From contig OMJU01000051.1 of the NCBI GenBank assembly GCA_900299425.1, positions 1-33,939 on the forward strand: DNA of 33,939 nt, given 5' to 3'. Both the position numbers and the translations under genes were made by a program. This DNA is from Candidatus Rokuibacteriota bacterium (GTDB lineage Bacteria; Bacteroidota; Bacteroidia; Flavobacteriales; Flavobacteriaceae). The notes below the pieces were generated by a model. That model did not search any database. It had not been told where the DNA came from and saw only the letters and a list, made by a program, of their open reading frames with translations. Positions 8,195 through 16,467 of the stretch are shown in pieces. Each line of letters begins with the position of its first letter. Within the stretch, counting starts at the first letter, position 1.

Positions 8195-9004
8195 ATGAAA
8201 ACAACCTTGAATTGTCTATTTCTAATCTTACTGAATATTGCTGCAGTTGCTAATGTCGGCGCCACTATTGCTGCTGCTGAGTCGAGCCCTGATTGGGGGG
8301 TAACCGGTCACAGAACTGTTGGGGCTATTGCCCAAGCTAATCTAAAGCCTAAGGTGGTAAAAATTGTAGATGAGCTTTTACAAGGTCAGTCTTTGGCATT
8401 TGTGTCGACATACGCTGATGAAATTCGCAGTGACGCGCAATACGATAAGTTTGTGCCTTGGCATTATGTGAATTTTCCTTTTGACAGTGCTTATGGGGAT
8501 CATCCAGTTAGTGAAGAGGGTGATGTTGTTCAGGGTATAGAGTACTGCATTTCTGTGCTCAAAGATGACAGCAAGCCCAGAGAGGAGCGCGCTTTCTATC
8601 TCAAAATGCTGGTGCATTTTGTTGGTGACTTACATCAGCCATTGCACGTCGGTCAAGCGGAGGATCGAGGAGGGAATCGATTTTATGTTAAATGGTTTAA
8701 TGAGTCCACAAATTTGCATCGCCTGTGGGACACTCAGCTCATAGAGCATTACAACATGTCTTACACCGAACTTGTAGAGAATCAGGATCGATTAGGAAAA
8801 GGGCAAATTAAAGCTATTGAGGAGTCTTCGCTAATGGATTGGGTGAACCAAAGTAGAGCGCTTTGTCTGGATATTTATCAGCACACTGAGCCTGATCAGA
8901 AACTCAGTTATCCTTACGCCTACAGGTATACAAATGTAATACGAAGCCAATTACAGCAGGCTGGGTTGCGCCTTGCGGCTTTGCTCAATGAGGTTTTGGG
9001 TTAA
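8195..9004 (+). CDS. S1/P1-type nuclease (secreted)
   Basis: This zinc-dependent nuclease cleaves single-stranded DNA or RNA and removes 3'-phosphates; it is exported. Residues 1 to about 28 form a signal peptide. All nine ligands of the trinuclear zinc centre known from P1 nuclease can be placed: W34, H39 (GHR), D75 (YADEIR), H90 (PWHYVN), H141 and D145 with H151 (HFVGDLHQPLHVG), and H175 with D179 (NLHRLWD). The Trp must become the mature N-terminus, or lie close to it, for its backbone to bind zinc; here a few residues separate it from the predicted cleavage site. Length (269 aa) fits the family. It probably scavenges nucleotides or phosphate from environmental nucleic acids. It ends 14 bases before the convergent DoxX-like gene. 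Confidence 0.94.
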   Translation: MKTTLNCLFLILLNIAAVANVGATIAAAESSPDWGVTGHRTVGAIAQANLKPKVVKIVDELLQGQSLAFVSTYADEIRSDAQYDKFVPWHYVNFPFDSAYGDHPVSEEGDVVQGIEYCISVLKDDSKPREERAFYLKMLVHFVGDLHQPLHVGQAEDRGGNRFYVKWFNESTNLHRLWDTQLIEHYNMSYTELVENQDRLGKGQIKAIEESSLMDWVNQSRALCLDIYQHTEPDQKLSYPYAYRYTNVIRSQLQQAGLRLAALLNEVLG

Positions 9005-9018
9005 GAACTAAAGCAAAA

Positions 9019-9369
9019 CTATAGATATTGGGCGGACCAATATATGAGGCCGAATTGAAGGAGCAGTCGCAGCCATAGAAACCCCTTGTGCCATTTAAAC
9101 CATTTAGGAGGGTTGCTAATCATGGACCAATGAATGGGTAAATAAACCACGAACATGGCCCCTGTCAATGCTGCTGCAATACTTTGTCCCTCGGCAGTCA
9201 CGAGCATAAGGCCCAGGACCATTTCTGCAATACCACTGAGTAGTACTAAAAGTTTATGGGCTGGCAAATAGCCCGGCATGATAGACAGAAATATCTTGGG
9301 TTTTTGGACGTGAAAAAAACCGGCGACAATCAGAATTAAACCGAGTAAGTATTGATGCCAAGGAAACAT
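9019..9369 (-). CDS. DoxX-like small membrane protein
   Basis: A 116-residue integral membrane protein with four predicted hydrophobic segments (about residues 5-20, 43-62, 66-84 and 98-115), the layout of the DoxX/MauE-like family. The N-terminal ILIVAGFFHVQKPKIFLSIMPGYLP matches flavobacterial DoxX family members. No quinone or thiol motif is seen, and the family's functions vary, so no specific role is claimed. The ATG at 9369 is chosen because the upstream frame (to 9432) runs through the htpG terminator hairpin. The gene follows htpG on the same strand but is separated by that terminator. It converges on the nuclease gene. Confidence 0.82.
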   Translation of the reverse strand: MFPWHQYLLGLILIVAGFFHVQKPKIFLSIMPGYLPAHKLLVLLSGIAEMVLGLMLVTAEGQSIAAALTGAMFVVYLPIHWSMISNPPKWFKWHKGFLWLRLLLQFGLIYWSAQYL

Positions 9370-9387
9370 GATATTTTTTTGTGAAGA

Positions 9388-9420
9388 TAAAAAAATACCC
9401 CCGATCATAACGGGGGTATT
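9388..9420 (-). terminator. Intrinsic terminator after htpG
   Basis: A perfect 10-bp stem, AATACCCCCG (9394-9403) with CGGGGGTATT (9411-9420), has a 7-base loop. On the minus strand it is followed by a T run. It lies 37 bases beyond the htpG stop and ahead of the DoxX-like start, so it ends the htpG transcript. Confidence 0.9.
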
Positions 9421-9457
9421 ATGTGTTTGCAAGATTAAATACGCATTAACTCAAGGT

Positions 9458-11347
9458 TTATTTAATCAAGTCAAAACTGCGGTTAATGAACTGTGTCAAG
9501 TCCTGTCCTTTAAGCAAATTTTTACTCAATTTAGCTAAATCAAAACCTTGTTTGATAAGGCGTTCTTGTTTCGCTTGTGTTTTGGTCTCAACAATCTTTT
9601 GAATTAATTCGTGATTTGTGTTGATGACTAAATTATACATCTCAGGCATTTGTCCCATTCCGAACATTCCTCCGCCACCAGTTTGCTGCATTTCTTTCAT
9701 GCGACGCATAAATTCTGGTTCCGTGATCATAAATGGACTTGAACTGCTGTCTAAGGATTCCATTTGAACAGTGTAAGTGCTTGTCGGAATCACTGACTCC
9801 AGACGTTCTTTAAGCACTGTTTTTTCATCTTCACTCAGTTTTGAAGGGGTGGTGTCCTCTTTTTTAATCAAATTGTCGATTGAGTCACTATCCACGCGTA
9901 CAAAACTAATGTTCTCTTTGCTGCCTTCTAACTTCTGAAGTAAATGACCCACGATTGGGGTATTCATCAAAAGTACTTCATAGCCTTTTGCTTTGGCCCC
10001 TTCGATATAACTGTGCTGGGCGTCTTTATCTGATGCATATAGATAAATTAATTTTCCGTCTTTATCGGTCTGCAAGGCAGTGCATTTTTCTTTGAGCTCA
10101 TCGTAAGTAAGAAATGCACCGTCGACTGTAGGGTAGAGGTAAAAACTCTCGGCCTTTTCAAAGAATTTTTCTTCGGTAAGCATTCCGTATTCAATTACTA
10201 CTTTGATGTCCTCCCATTTGGCACTAAAATCCTCTCGATTTTCATTAAACAGGCTCTTGAGTTTGTCCGCAACTTTGCGCGTGATATAACTCGAGATCTT
10301 TTTGACGGCTCCATCTGCTTGTAAATAGCTTCGAGAAACATTGAGTGGAATGTCAGGACTGTCGATGACCCCGCGCAGCATGGTTAAAAATTCTGGAACG
10401 ATTCCTTCTACATTATCGGTAACAAAAACTTGATTTTGATAAAGCTGTATGCGATCCTTTTGCATGTTCATGTCCGGAGACATTTTTGGGAAGTAAAGAA
10501 TCCCTGTCAAGTTAAAAGGATAGTCAACATTCAAGTGGATGTGAAACAAAGGTTCCTCAAATTGCATGGGATACAATTCGCGATAGAAGGATTTGTAATC
10601 TTGATCTTTGAGATCCGTAGGTGTTTTAGTCCAAGCCGGAGTCGGGTTATTGATGATGTCATCTACCTCCTTAGTCGGTGCAGGATCAGAATCTTTAGCG
10701 CCTTCTGGTTTTGGTAAGGTTTCAGTTTTTTTGCCAAACTTGATTGGGATTGGCATAAACTTATTGTATTTCCCCAGTAGCGAACGAATTTTAGACTCTT
10801 CCAAGAAATCTTTTTCTTCATCGCTGATGTGCAAGATGATTTCTGTACCACGCTCGCTTTTATTGTGTTCCTCTAAGGTATAATTTGGCGATCCGTCACA
10901 AGTCCAATGGGCTGCTGGTTCGTCTTTATAACTTTTGGTAATGATTTCAACCTTACTCGCTACCATAAAGGCAGAGTAAAATCCTAAGCCAAAATGACCG
11001 ATAATACCGGCTTCATCTGCTTTTTTGTCTTTGTATTTTTCAAGAAACTCCTCAGCTCCGGAAAAGGCAATTTCATTAATGTATTTTTGAACCTCCTCTT
11101 GAGTCATCCCAATACCTTGGTCAATGATGTGCAAGGTTTTCTTCTTTTTATTGACTTTAACCTCAATAGTCGGGTTGCCATACTCGGTTTGTGCTTCACC
11201 GATACTGCTTAAATGCTTTAATTTAAGCGTTGCATCGGTTGCATTAGAGATCAATTCGCGGAGAAAAATTTCGTGATCGCTGTAAAGAAATTTTTTGATC
11301 AGTGGAAAGATATTATCCACAGATACATTAATCGTTCCTTTGTTCAT
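9458..11347 (-). CDS. htpG: Molecular chaperone HtpG (Hsp90)
   Basis: Bacterial Hsp90, an ATP-dependent chaperone for near-native proteins. The 629-residue product from ATG 11347 fits Bacteroidota HtpG. The N-terminal GHKL ATPase has LRELISNATDA (catalytic Glu and Mg-binding Asn), HIIDQGIGM, and the GHFGLGFYSAFMVA lid/glycine region. The middle domain carries LYFPKM and the catalytic-loop Arg in NVSRSYLQAD. The C-terminal dimerisation region has a GGGGMFGMGQMP segment near residue 560, and there is no eukaryotic MEEVD tail. A TTG two codons upstream (11353) is rejected in favour of ATG. It is monocistronic: a palindrome and promoter lie upstream and a strong terminator lies downstream. Confidence 0.97.
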   Translation of the reverse strand: MNKGTINVSVDNIFPLIKKFLYSDHEIFLRELISNATDATLKLKHLSSIGEAQTEYGNPTIEVKVNKKKKTLHIIDQGIGMTQEEVQKYINEIAFSGAEEFLEKYKDKKADEAGIIGHFGLGFYSAFMVASKVEIITKSYKDEPAAHWTCDGSPNYTLEEHNKSERGTEIILHISDEEKDFLEESKIRSLLGKYNKFMPIPIKFGKKTETLPKPEGAKDSDPAPTKEVDDIINNPTPAWTKTPTDLKDQDYKSFYRELYPMQFEEPLFHIHLNVDYPFNLTGILYFPKMSPDMNMQKDRIQLYQNQVFVTDNVEGIVPEFLTMLRGVIDSPDIPLNVSRSYLQADGAVKKISSYITRKVADKLKSLFNENREDFSAKWEDIKVVIEYGMLTEEKFFEKAESFYLYPTVDGAFLTYDELKEKCTALQTDKDGKLIYLYASDKDAQHSYIEGAKAKGYEVLLMNTPIVGHLLQKLEGSKENISFVRVDSDSIDNLIKKEDTTPSKLSEDEKTVLKERLESVIPTSTYTVQMESLDSSSSPFMITEPEFMRRMKEMQQTGGGGMFGMGQMPEMYNLVINTNHELIQKIVETKTQAKQERLIKQGFDLAKLSKNLLKGQDLTQFINRSFDLIK

Positions 11348-11383
11348 GGTCAATTTATTTATGATTATTTAGGGGTGTTAAGG

Positions 11384-11391
11384 CAAATAGA
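11384..11391 (-). promoter_or_regulatory. Candidate -7 box of the htpG promoter
   Basis: On the minus strand this reads TCTATTTG, one mismatch from TAnnTTTG, 36 bases before the htpG ATG. The inverted repeat at 11410-11422 lies where the -33 region would be, so regulation by a bound protein is plausible. Confidence 0.4.
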
Positions 11392-11409
11392 ATACCACTT
11401 TTTAAAGGG

Positions 11410-11422
11410 TGACACCTTGTCA
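11410..11422. promoter_or_regulatory. Palindromic operator candidate upstream of htpG
   Basis: TGACA-CCT-TGTCA is a perfect 5-bp inverted repeat with a 3-base spacer. It overlaps the presumed -33 region of htpG (minus strand) and lies 23 bases before the -33 box of a divergent promoter. It does not match CIRCE (TTAGCACTC-N9-GAGTGCTAA). A heat-shock regulator site is an inference from position only. Confidence 0.4.
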
Positions 11423-11444
11423 GAAAAAATTTTGTTTAATTTTT

Positions 11445-11475
11445 TTGGTAAATCATTAAACATTTTATACTTTAG
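11445..11475 (+). promoter_or_regulatory. Candidate promoter of a short divergent transcript
   Basis: TTG at 11445-11447 (preceded by T-rich sequence, so TTTG) and TACTTTAG at 11468-11475 are separated by exactly 20 nt. The -7 box has one mismatch to TAnnTTTG. Transcription would begin near 11481 and run away from htpG towards the hairpin at 11546-11574. Confidence 0.42.
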
Positions 11476-11480
11476 CAAAA

Positions 11481-11580
11481 GAATAATGGAATTGCTATGA
11501 AGAAGATCTATTCTTCAATCTATTATTTTATTGGTTAGGTTGTTTAAGCTGAGGTGCTGCAAGCACCTCAGCTTTATTTT
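11481..11580 (+). ncRNA. Candidate short transcript of about 100 nt with a 13-aa mini-ORF
   Basis: Between the candidate promoter at 11445-11475 and a strong hairpin there is room for a transcript of roughly 95-100 nt. It contains a mini-ORF at 11497-11538 reading MKKIYSSIYYFIG, which stops 7 bases before the hairpin. The next gene on the right is on the opposite strand, so this is not an attenuator leader for a visible downstream gene. It could be a small RNA, a short peptide mRNA or the remains of a lost operon. Start and end are inferred from motifs only; nothing shows it is transcribed. Confidence 0.3.
11546..11580 (+). terminator. Strong hairpin, likely terminator of the short transcript
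   Basis: A perfect 13-bp stem, AAGCTGAGGTGCT (11546-11558) with AGCACCTCAGCTT (11562-11574), has a 3-base loop. It is followed on the plus strand by TATTTT. The minus-strand side has no T run, so plus-strand termination is favoured. Confidence 0.6.
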
Positions 11581-11642
11581 GGCCCATATCCAACTCATTA
11601 TTAAGGACTTCAGTAGTTTGTTTTTACTCAGGGTTTTCCTCG

Positions 11643-11777
11643 CTCGAGCCTTTTATCCTAGCGTGCTTCTTTGCTCAAGTGACTCGATATTTGTGCGTTT
11701 TTTCCCTTGAAGGCTTTTATGCTCGAAGGCTTTGATCCTCGGGTGCTTCAATGCTCGCGTGCTTCTGCGCTCTAATG
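11643..11777. repeat. Degenerate 16-bp tandem repeat between htpG and the symporter
   Basis: Four 16-bp units lie head to tail at 11706-11721, 11722-11737, 11738-11753 and 11754-11769: CTTGAAGGCTTTTATG, CTCGAAGGCTTTGATC, CTCGGGTGCTTCAATG and CTCGCGTGCTTCTGCG. A partial fifth (CTCTAATG) starts at 11770 and runs into the symporter stop codon. Two more diverged units lie at 11643-11673, separated by about 32 bases of weaker similarity. The consensus is roughly CTCGNGNGCTTNNATG. The period is not a multiple of three and no protein frame is evident. The whole gap 11348-11771 has no other gene that I can support. Confidence 0.75.
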
Positions 11778-13232
11778 TTTTTTACGAATTAGCCAAAGGC
11801 CTAGAAAAGTTATAATTCCATTGAGGGGCAATAATTCATAGCCGATCACATAGCCACCGAAATATTTGGGATCAATTTGCCCAATAAATGTGATTAGAAC
11901 CACCGAAGCAAGACTGACCCAAAAAACATAACGATCCTTAACCTGATGTGTGGTCAAAATACCAAAGGCAAATAGGCCAAGTAGGGGACCGTAAGTATAG
12001 CCGGCTACAGTCAGTAAGCTGTCAATAACATTGCTGGACAGTATGTATTTATAGGCAATGATCACCAAAATCAACAGGACACTCATGCCAATGTGTACTT
12101 GCTTACGGATTGTTTTTTGTAGTTTTTCAGCTTTCTGATTGAGGCTTAAAAAATCAATACAAAAGCTTGTTGTCAATGCCGTAAGTGCACTGTCGGCGCT
12201 TGAATAGGCAGCGGCAATCAGTCCCAGCAAAAATACAATACCCAGTACAGGTCCTAAACCACTATTTAGGGCAATTTCAGGAAACAATAAGTCCGTTTTA
12301 GGTTTGCCGTCCATCAATGGGATTTCGATGTGATTTGCCCCGGCGTACATAAACAATAGTGCCCCTAAAATCATAAAGATAAAAGTGACTAGGGTGAGTA
12401 CCACACTGAAGCTCAACATATTTTTTTGTGCCTCTTTTAAATTGCGGCAACTCAAGTTTTTTTGCATCATGTCTTGATCCAGTCCAGTCATACAAATGGT
12501 AATGAACGCTCCGCCGATAAATGATTTCCAGAAATATGATTTGGCCTGCCATTGGTCCAAAACCAAGATTTGGTTGTATTGTTCAAAGGATTCAGAAGTG
12601 AGCAATGCTGCGAAACTCCAATTCATTTCTTTCAATATCAGTCCTATGGCCAGGACAACAGCAGCAATCATAAATCCAGTTTGCAGCGTATCGGTCCAAA
12701 CAATAGTTTTAATTCCTCCACGGTAAGTGTAGACCCAGATCAGTAAAATGGAGATCACCACGGTCCATTCAAAACTAACGCCTAGGGCACTAAAGACGAA
12801 TTGCTGAAGGACAAGAGCGACAAGAAAAAGTCTAAAGGCTGCACCTAAAACCCTCGATATAAAAAAGTAAAAGGCCCCGGTTTTATAACTCATCCAGCCA
12901 AATCGAGTTTCCAAATACTGGTAAATAGAAGTAACATTTTGTCTGTAGTATACCGGCAGTAAAACCAGTGCGACCACCCAATAACCCACTAAGTATCCCA
13001 ATACCACTTGAAAATACGCGAATTGAGATCCGCCCACCCATCCAGGCACTGAAATAAATGTGACACCGCTCAAAGAGGCGCCGATCATCCCGAAGGCCAC
13101 CACATACCAGGGGGAGGTTTTAGCCCCAATAAAGAATACTTCGTTGCTATCGTCACGTCCAGTGCGCCAGCTTATCAGCATCAATAAGCTAAAGTAACCA
13201 AGTATCGTTATGAGTATTGCACTAGGGGTCAT
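11772..13232 (-). CDS. Sodium/solute symporter (SSS family)
   Basis: A 486-residue inner-membrane transporter with about 13 hydrophobic segments, in the SSS family that couples solute import to sodium. Family marks are FFIGAKTSPWYVVAFGMIGASLSGVTFISVPG near the N-terminus, the YLETRFGW segment, YRGGIKTIVWTDTLQT after TM5, and AAAYSSADSALTALTTSF in the core TM8 region where the second sodium site lies. The solute cannot be read from the sequence; homologues carry sugars, sialic acid, amino acids or nucleobases. It starts at ATG 13232 and diverges from the T9SS protein gene with 104 bases between. Its stop abuts the 16-bp repeat array. No terminator was found after it on the minus strand. Confidence 0.9.
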   Translation of the reverse strand: MTPSAILITILGYFSLLMLISWRTGRDDSNEVFFIGAKTSPWYVVAFGMIGASLSGVTFISVPGWVGGSQFAYFQVVLGYLVGYWVVALVLLPVYYRQNVTSIYQYLETRFGWMSYKTGAFYFFISRVLGAAFRLFLVALVLQQFVFSALGVSFEWTVVISILLIWVYTYRGGIKTIVWTDTLQTGFMIAAVVLAIGLILKEMNWSFAALLTSESFEQYNQILVLDQWQAKSYFWKSFIGGAFITICMTGLDQDMMQKNLSCRNLKEAQKNMLSFSVVLTLVTFIFMILGALLFMYAGANHIEIPLMDGKPKTDLLFPEIALNSGLGPVLGIVFLLGLIAAAYSSADSALTALTTSFCIDFLSLNQKAEKLQKTIRKQVHIGMSVLLILVIIAYKYILSSNVIDSLLTVAGYTYGPLLGLFAFGILTTHQVKDRYVFWVSLASVVLITFIGQIDPKYFGGYVIGYELLPLNGIITFLGLWLIRKKH

Positions 13233-13336
13233 GGTCTTGTTTTTTGATCAGTTTAAAATTACAAAGAATCGTGGCCTTGGCGTTATATTTTTCATACTTT
13301 TAAGCCAATAAATACTCACGCTGAATCGCTAATTAC

Positions 13337-15829
13337 ATGAAAAAATCATATTTAATTATTGTCCTATCCTTAGTGTTTTCTGGCTGGATAAACGCCCAGA
13401 ATTATCTCGATATGATTGACTCGGGGCAGTACACTGTAGCTGAAATTAAGGCTGAAGCTGAGGCCTATTTTGAGGGTAAAGACCTGGGTAAAGGTTCTGG
13501 ATATTTTCCTTATCAGCGCTGGTTATACATGGCTGAGCGATTGCAAGATCAGCATGGCTATCTGCCAAATACACTCCAGCGTATTTCTGATATGCAAGCA
13601 TATGAGGCCTATTTAAACGATACAGCAACAAGCCGTGCAAATATGTTCGACTTCTGGGAAGAAATGGGTCCTACTTATTGGAACGCAACCACCCATTGGA
13701 GTCCAGGTGTGGGTCGCGTCACTGGAATTTCTGTGCAACAGGACAATGATCAACATATTATTGTAGGAGGTGAAACTGGTGGTGTTTGGCGCACTTATAA
13801 TGGTGGCCAGACTTGGGTACCCTTAACTGATTATTTATCGAATATTAAAGTCTATTCAGTGGCCATAGACCCTTCGGATCCTGATACTTATTTTTTTGGA
13901 TCTACCTCTGGTCTTATTTTTCGTTCTCAAGATGCCGGTGGGACTTGGACTAATGTAGGGCAAATCGGCAACAGTGTAGTCAATAAAATATTGATTCATC
14001 CTACAAATTCACTCATTCTTTTTGCCTCTGCGCAAAACCAGGGAATTTATCGTTCCACAAATGGTGGTTTTGCCTGGGATCAAGTGCTGACTAATGAAAA
14101 CCGAGGCTACGATGTTGAGTTTAAACCTGGCGATCCTCAGGTGATCTATGCTTCAGGATTAAAATTTCACGTGTCTACTGATGGTGGCGAGACGTTTATC
14201 ACTCATCAGGACATGCCTAATAATGAGCCTAAAATGATTGGTATTTCTGCTAGCGCGCCAGAGGTAGTCTATGTTATTGAGGCCAATGGAGGTAGTTTTG
14301 GCGGACTTTATAAGTCGGACAACGCTGCATTTACCTTTACGCAATTGGACCATACTGGACGCAATTATTTTGGTTACGACACTGCTGGATTTGATCCAGG
14401 GGGACAGGCCCCAAGGGATATGGACATTACCGTTAATCCAAATGATGTGAATGAAGTGCATATCGCAGGGGTCTTGACCTGGCGCTCATTAGATGGCGGA
14501 GTTACTTTTGAAATTAGTTCAGATTGGGTGCCTGGAAATGCATCCAATGCCGGCATAGGTTATTGCCATGCCGATGTTGATATTTTAGAATTTATCGGCA
14601 CCACCTTGTATGTCGGCACGGATGGCGGCATCTTTAAGGCCTCGAATACCACCGAAATTTCTGCGGATTATTACACAGACCTTTCCACGGGACTGGGCAT
14701 CAGACAATTTTATAAAATTGGTGTTTCTCAAACACCAGATGTGGTGGTCACAGGCGGTTCTCAAGACAACGGAACTTCCTTCTACAGCGCCCAAACTGAT
14801 CAATGGATCGATTGGATTGGGGCTGATGGTATGGAAGGATTTGTCGATAAAGACAATCCTGCACTTTTGTACGGTATGATTCAGTTTGGCGGAATGTACC
14901 GAACAGAAAATGGAGGGACAACCTTACTGAATCTTCCAGAACCTGGTTCAGGATCCGGGGCATGGGTTTCGCCATTTGAGCAAGACCCATCAGTTCAAAA
15001 CACCATTTATTGTGCCTTTGAACAGGTATTTAAAAGTTTGAATAAAGGAGGGAATTGGATGCCCATTTCTCAAGATTTTGGCGGCGATCTCAGCCAAATG
15101 AAAATTGCCGCTTCTGACAATCAGATAATATATGCATCGAGAGGCGCACAGCTATACCGAACCATGGATGGTGGGGCTACGGATTGGCAAACTATGACCC
15201 CTCCGGGCGGTGTAAACTCTATCGCTATTCACCCAACAAATCCCATGCGTGTGGCAGTAGCGGTTACCGGTACAGCAAAAGTGCGTGTGTCAGAGGACGG
15301 AGGCCAAACTTGGACTTCACTGACCCTTAATTTACCTGATTTTAGTGCCCTTACTGTGGTTTGGGATGACAATGGCAGCAATGGTTTGTACCTGGGCATG
15401 GATTACGGGGTCTATTATATTGACGATACCTTTAATGAATGGCAACCCTTTATGACTAATTTACCCAACGTTATCGTGAGTGAGTTAGAAATAAATCAAG
15501 CCAATGGAAAAATTTATGCGGGCACCTATGGTCGTGGGCTTTGGGCTTCAACCAAATATGGCTATGTGGTGGGTATTGAAGATTTTCAGAAAACCAGTGT
15601 GCGTATTGCTCCAGTGCCTGCCAAAGATTATTTAAGTCTTATAATCGATACCCCTGAATTAATGAGTATTCAGATTTTTGATTTACAAGGCAAATTGCTT
15701 TATAATGAACCTGCTGTCCTGTTAGAAAAACAATACAATATAGATTTGACCGCATTTTCCTCTGGACTTTATGTTTTGAGACTCAGCGGCCGAAATGGTC
15801 AAGTCACTAAAAAATTCAGTATTGAATAA
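13337..15829 (+). CDS. Secreted BNR/beta-propeller protein with T9SS type A sorting domain
   Basis: An 830-residue exported protein. Residues 1-20 (MKKSYLIIVLSLVFSGWINA) form a Sec signal peptide. The body is a large multi-bladed propeller rich in BNR/Asp-box motifs, for example STDGGETF, SEDGGQTW, TYNGGQTW, SQDAGGTW and SLDGGVTF. It resembles sortilin (VPS10)- or glycosyl-hydrolase-74-like propellers. The last 75 residues (APVPAKDYLSLII, then IQIFDLQGKLL, then LYVLRLSGRNGQVTKKFSIE) are a type IX secretion type A sorting domain, removed at the cell surface. It therefore goes through T9SS to the surface or medium. Catalytic residues of a sialidase (Arg triad) were not identified, so enzyme function is not claimed; adhesion or binding is possible. 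The recR start follows 9 bases after its stop, which is close enough for co-transcription. Confidence 0.9.
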   Translation: MKKSYLIIVLSLVFSGWINAQNYLDMIDSGQYTVAEIKAEAEAYFEGKDLGKGSGYFPYQRWLYMAERLQDQHGYLPNTLQRISDMQAYEAYLNDTATSRANMFDFWEEMGPTYWNATTHWSPGVGRVTGISVQQDNDQHIIVGGETGGVWRTYNGGQTWVPLTDYLSNIKVYSVAIDPSDPDTYFFGSTSGLIFRSQDAGGTWTNVGQIGNSVVNKILIHPTNSLILFASAQNQGIYRSTNGGFAWDQVLTNENRGYDVEFKPGDPQVIYASGLKFHVSTDGGETFITHQDMPNNEPKMIGISASAPEVVYVIEANGGSFGGLYKSDNAAFTFTQLDHTGRNYFGYDTAGFDPGGQAPRDMDITVNPNDVNEVHIAGVLTWRSLDGGVTFEISSDWVPGNASNAGIGYCHADVDILEFIGTTLYVGTDGGIFKASNTTEISADYYTDLSTGLGIRQFYKIGVSQTPDVVVTGGSQDNGTSFYSAQTDQWIDWIGADGMEGFVDKDNPALLYGMIQFGGMYRTENGGTTLLNLPEPGSGSGAWVSPFEQDPSVQNTIYCAFEQVFKSLNKGGNWMPISQDFGGDLSQMKIAASDNQIIYASRGAQLYRTMDGGATDWQTMTPPGGVNSIAIHPTNPMRVAVAVTGTAKVRVSEDGGQTWTSLTLNLPDFSALTVVWDDNGSNGLYLGMDYGVYYIDDTFNEWQPFMTNLPNVIVSELEINQANGKIYAGTYGRGLWASTKYGYVVGIEDFQKTSVRIAPVPAKDYLSLIIDTPELMSIQIFDLQGKLLYNEPAVLLEKQYNIDLTAFSSGLYVLRLSGRNGQVTKKFSIE

Positions 15830-15838
15830 AGCCAGGAC

Positions 15839-16459
15839 ATGGATTTTTCTTCAAAATTATTGGCTAGGGCTGTGGATGAGATGGCATTGTTACCCGGAAT
15901 CGGGAAGCGCACTGCCCTGCGCCTAGTCTTGCATTTGCTCAAACAGCCGAGCGCCCGCACCATGGCCTTGAGTCAGGCCTTGACTGAGTTACGCGAACAA
16001 AGTCAATTCTGCAAACAATGCCACAACATCTCTGATCTCCCACTTTGTGATATTTGCGCCAATGTCAATCGGGATAAATCTCTGGTTTGCGTAGTGGAAG
16101 ACATACGTGATGTTATGGCGATAGAAAATACCAGTCAATTTAAGGGAGTATACCATGTTTTGGGGGGTAAAATTTCGCCCATGGATGGTATTGGGCCACA
16201 CGATTTGACCATAGCATCTTTGGTGCAAAAGGTGCGCTCCAAAGAAATAAAAGAACTAATTTTTGCGTTGAGTTCTACCATGGAGGGTGATACAACTAAC
16301 TTCTATATTTTTAAACAAATTGAAGACACTGATGTGGTGATGACTACCATTGCGCGCGGTATTGCCGTGGGCGATGAATTGGAATATGCCGATGAGGTCA
16401 CTCTGGGACGCAGCATTGTGCATCGTATCCCATTTGAAGCCTCGTTTAAACAGAACTGA
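15839..16459 (+). CDS. recR: Recombination protein RecR
   Basis: RecR works with RecO (and RecF) to load RecA on gapped DNA. The 206-residue length is normal. The N-terminal helix-hairpin-helix is [20 protein letters not shown], the zinc finger has C58, C61, C70 and C73, and the Toprim domain begins [14 protein letters not shown]. It continues with [16 protein letters not shown] and ends with the Walker-B-like [18 protein letters not shown] region. The C-terminus is complete. It sits between the T9SS protein and a GT2 gene that begins 8 bases after its stop. Confidence 0.97.
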   Translation: MDFSSKLLARAVDEMALLPGIGKRTALRLVLHLLKQPSARTMALSQALTELREQSQFCKQCHNISDLPLCDICANVNRDKSLVCVVEDIRDVMAIENTSQFKGVYHVLGGKISPMDGIGPHDLTIASLVQKVRSKEIKELIFALSSTMEGDTTNFYIFKQIEDTDVVMTTIARGIAVGDELEYADEVTLGRSIVHRIPFEASFKQN

Positions 16460-16467
16460 TCAAGCCT

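Noticed and set aside
9370-9432. Longer N-terminus for the DoxX-like protein
   Set aside because: Those 21 codons run through the htpG terminator hairpin, and the methionine at 9369 starts a clean membrane protein.
11273-11500. A 75-residue plus-strand frame crossing the start of htpG
   Set aside because: It overlaps the htpG coding start and its promoter, has low-complexity composition and matches no family. The htpG reading is far stronger.
11643-11777. Possible CRISPR array in the 16-bp repeats
   Set aside because: The units are contiguous with no spacers, only 16 bp long and degenerate, and no cas genes are present.
13446-14990. Antisense frames within the T9SS propeller gene
   Set aside because: They mirror the strongly patterned propeller coding sequence and have no family signatures.
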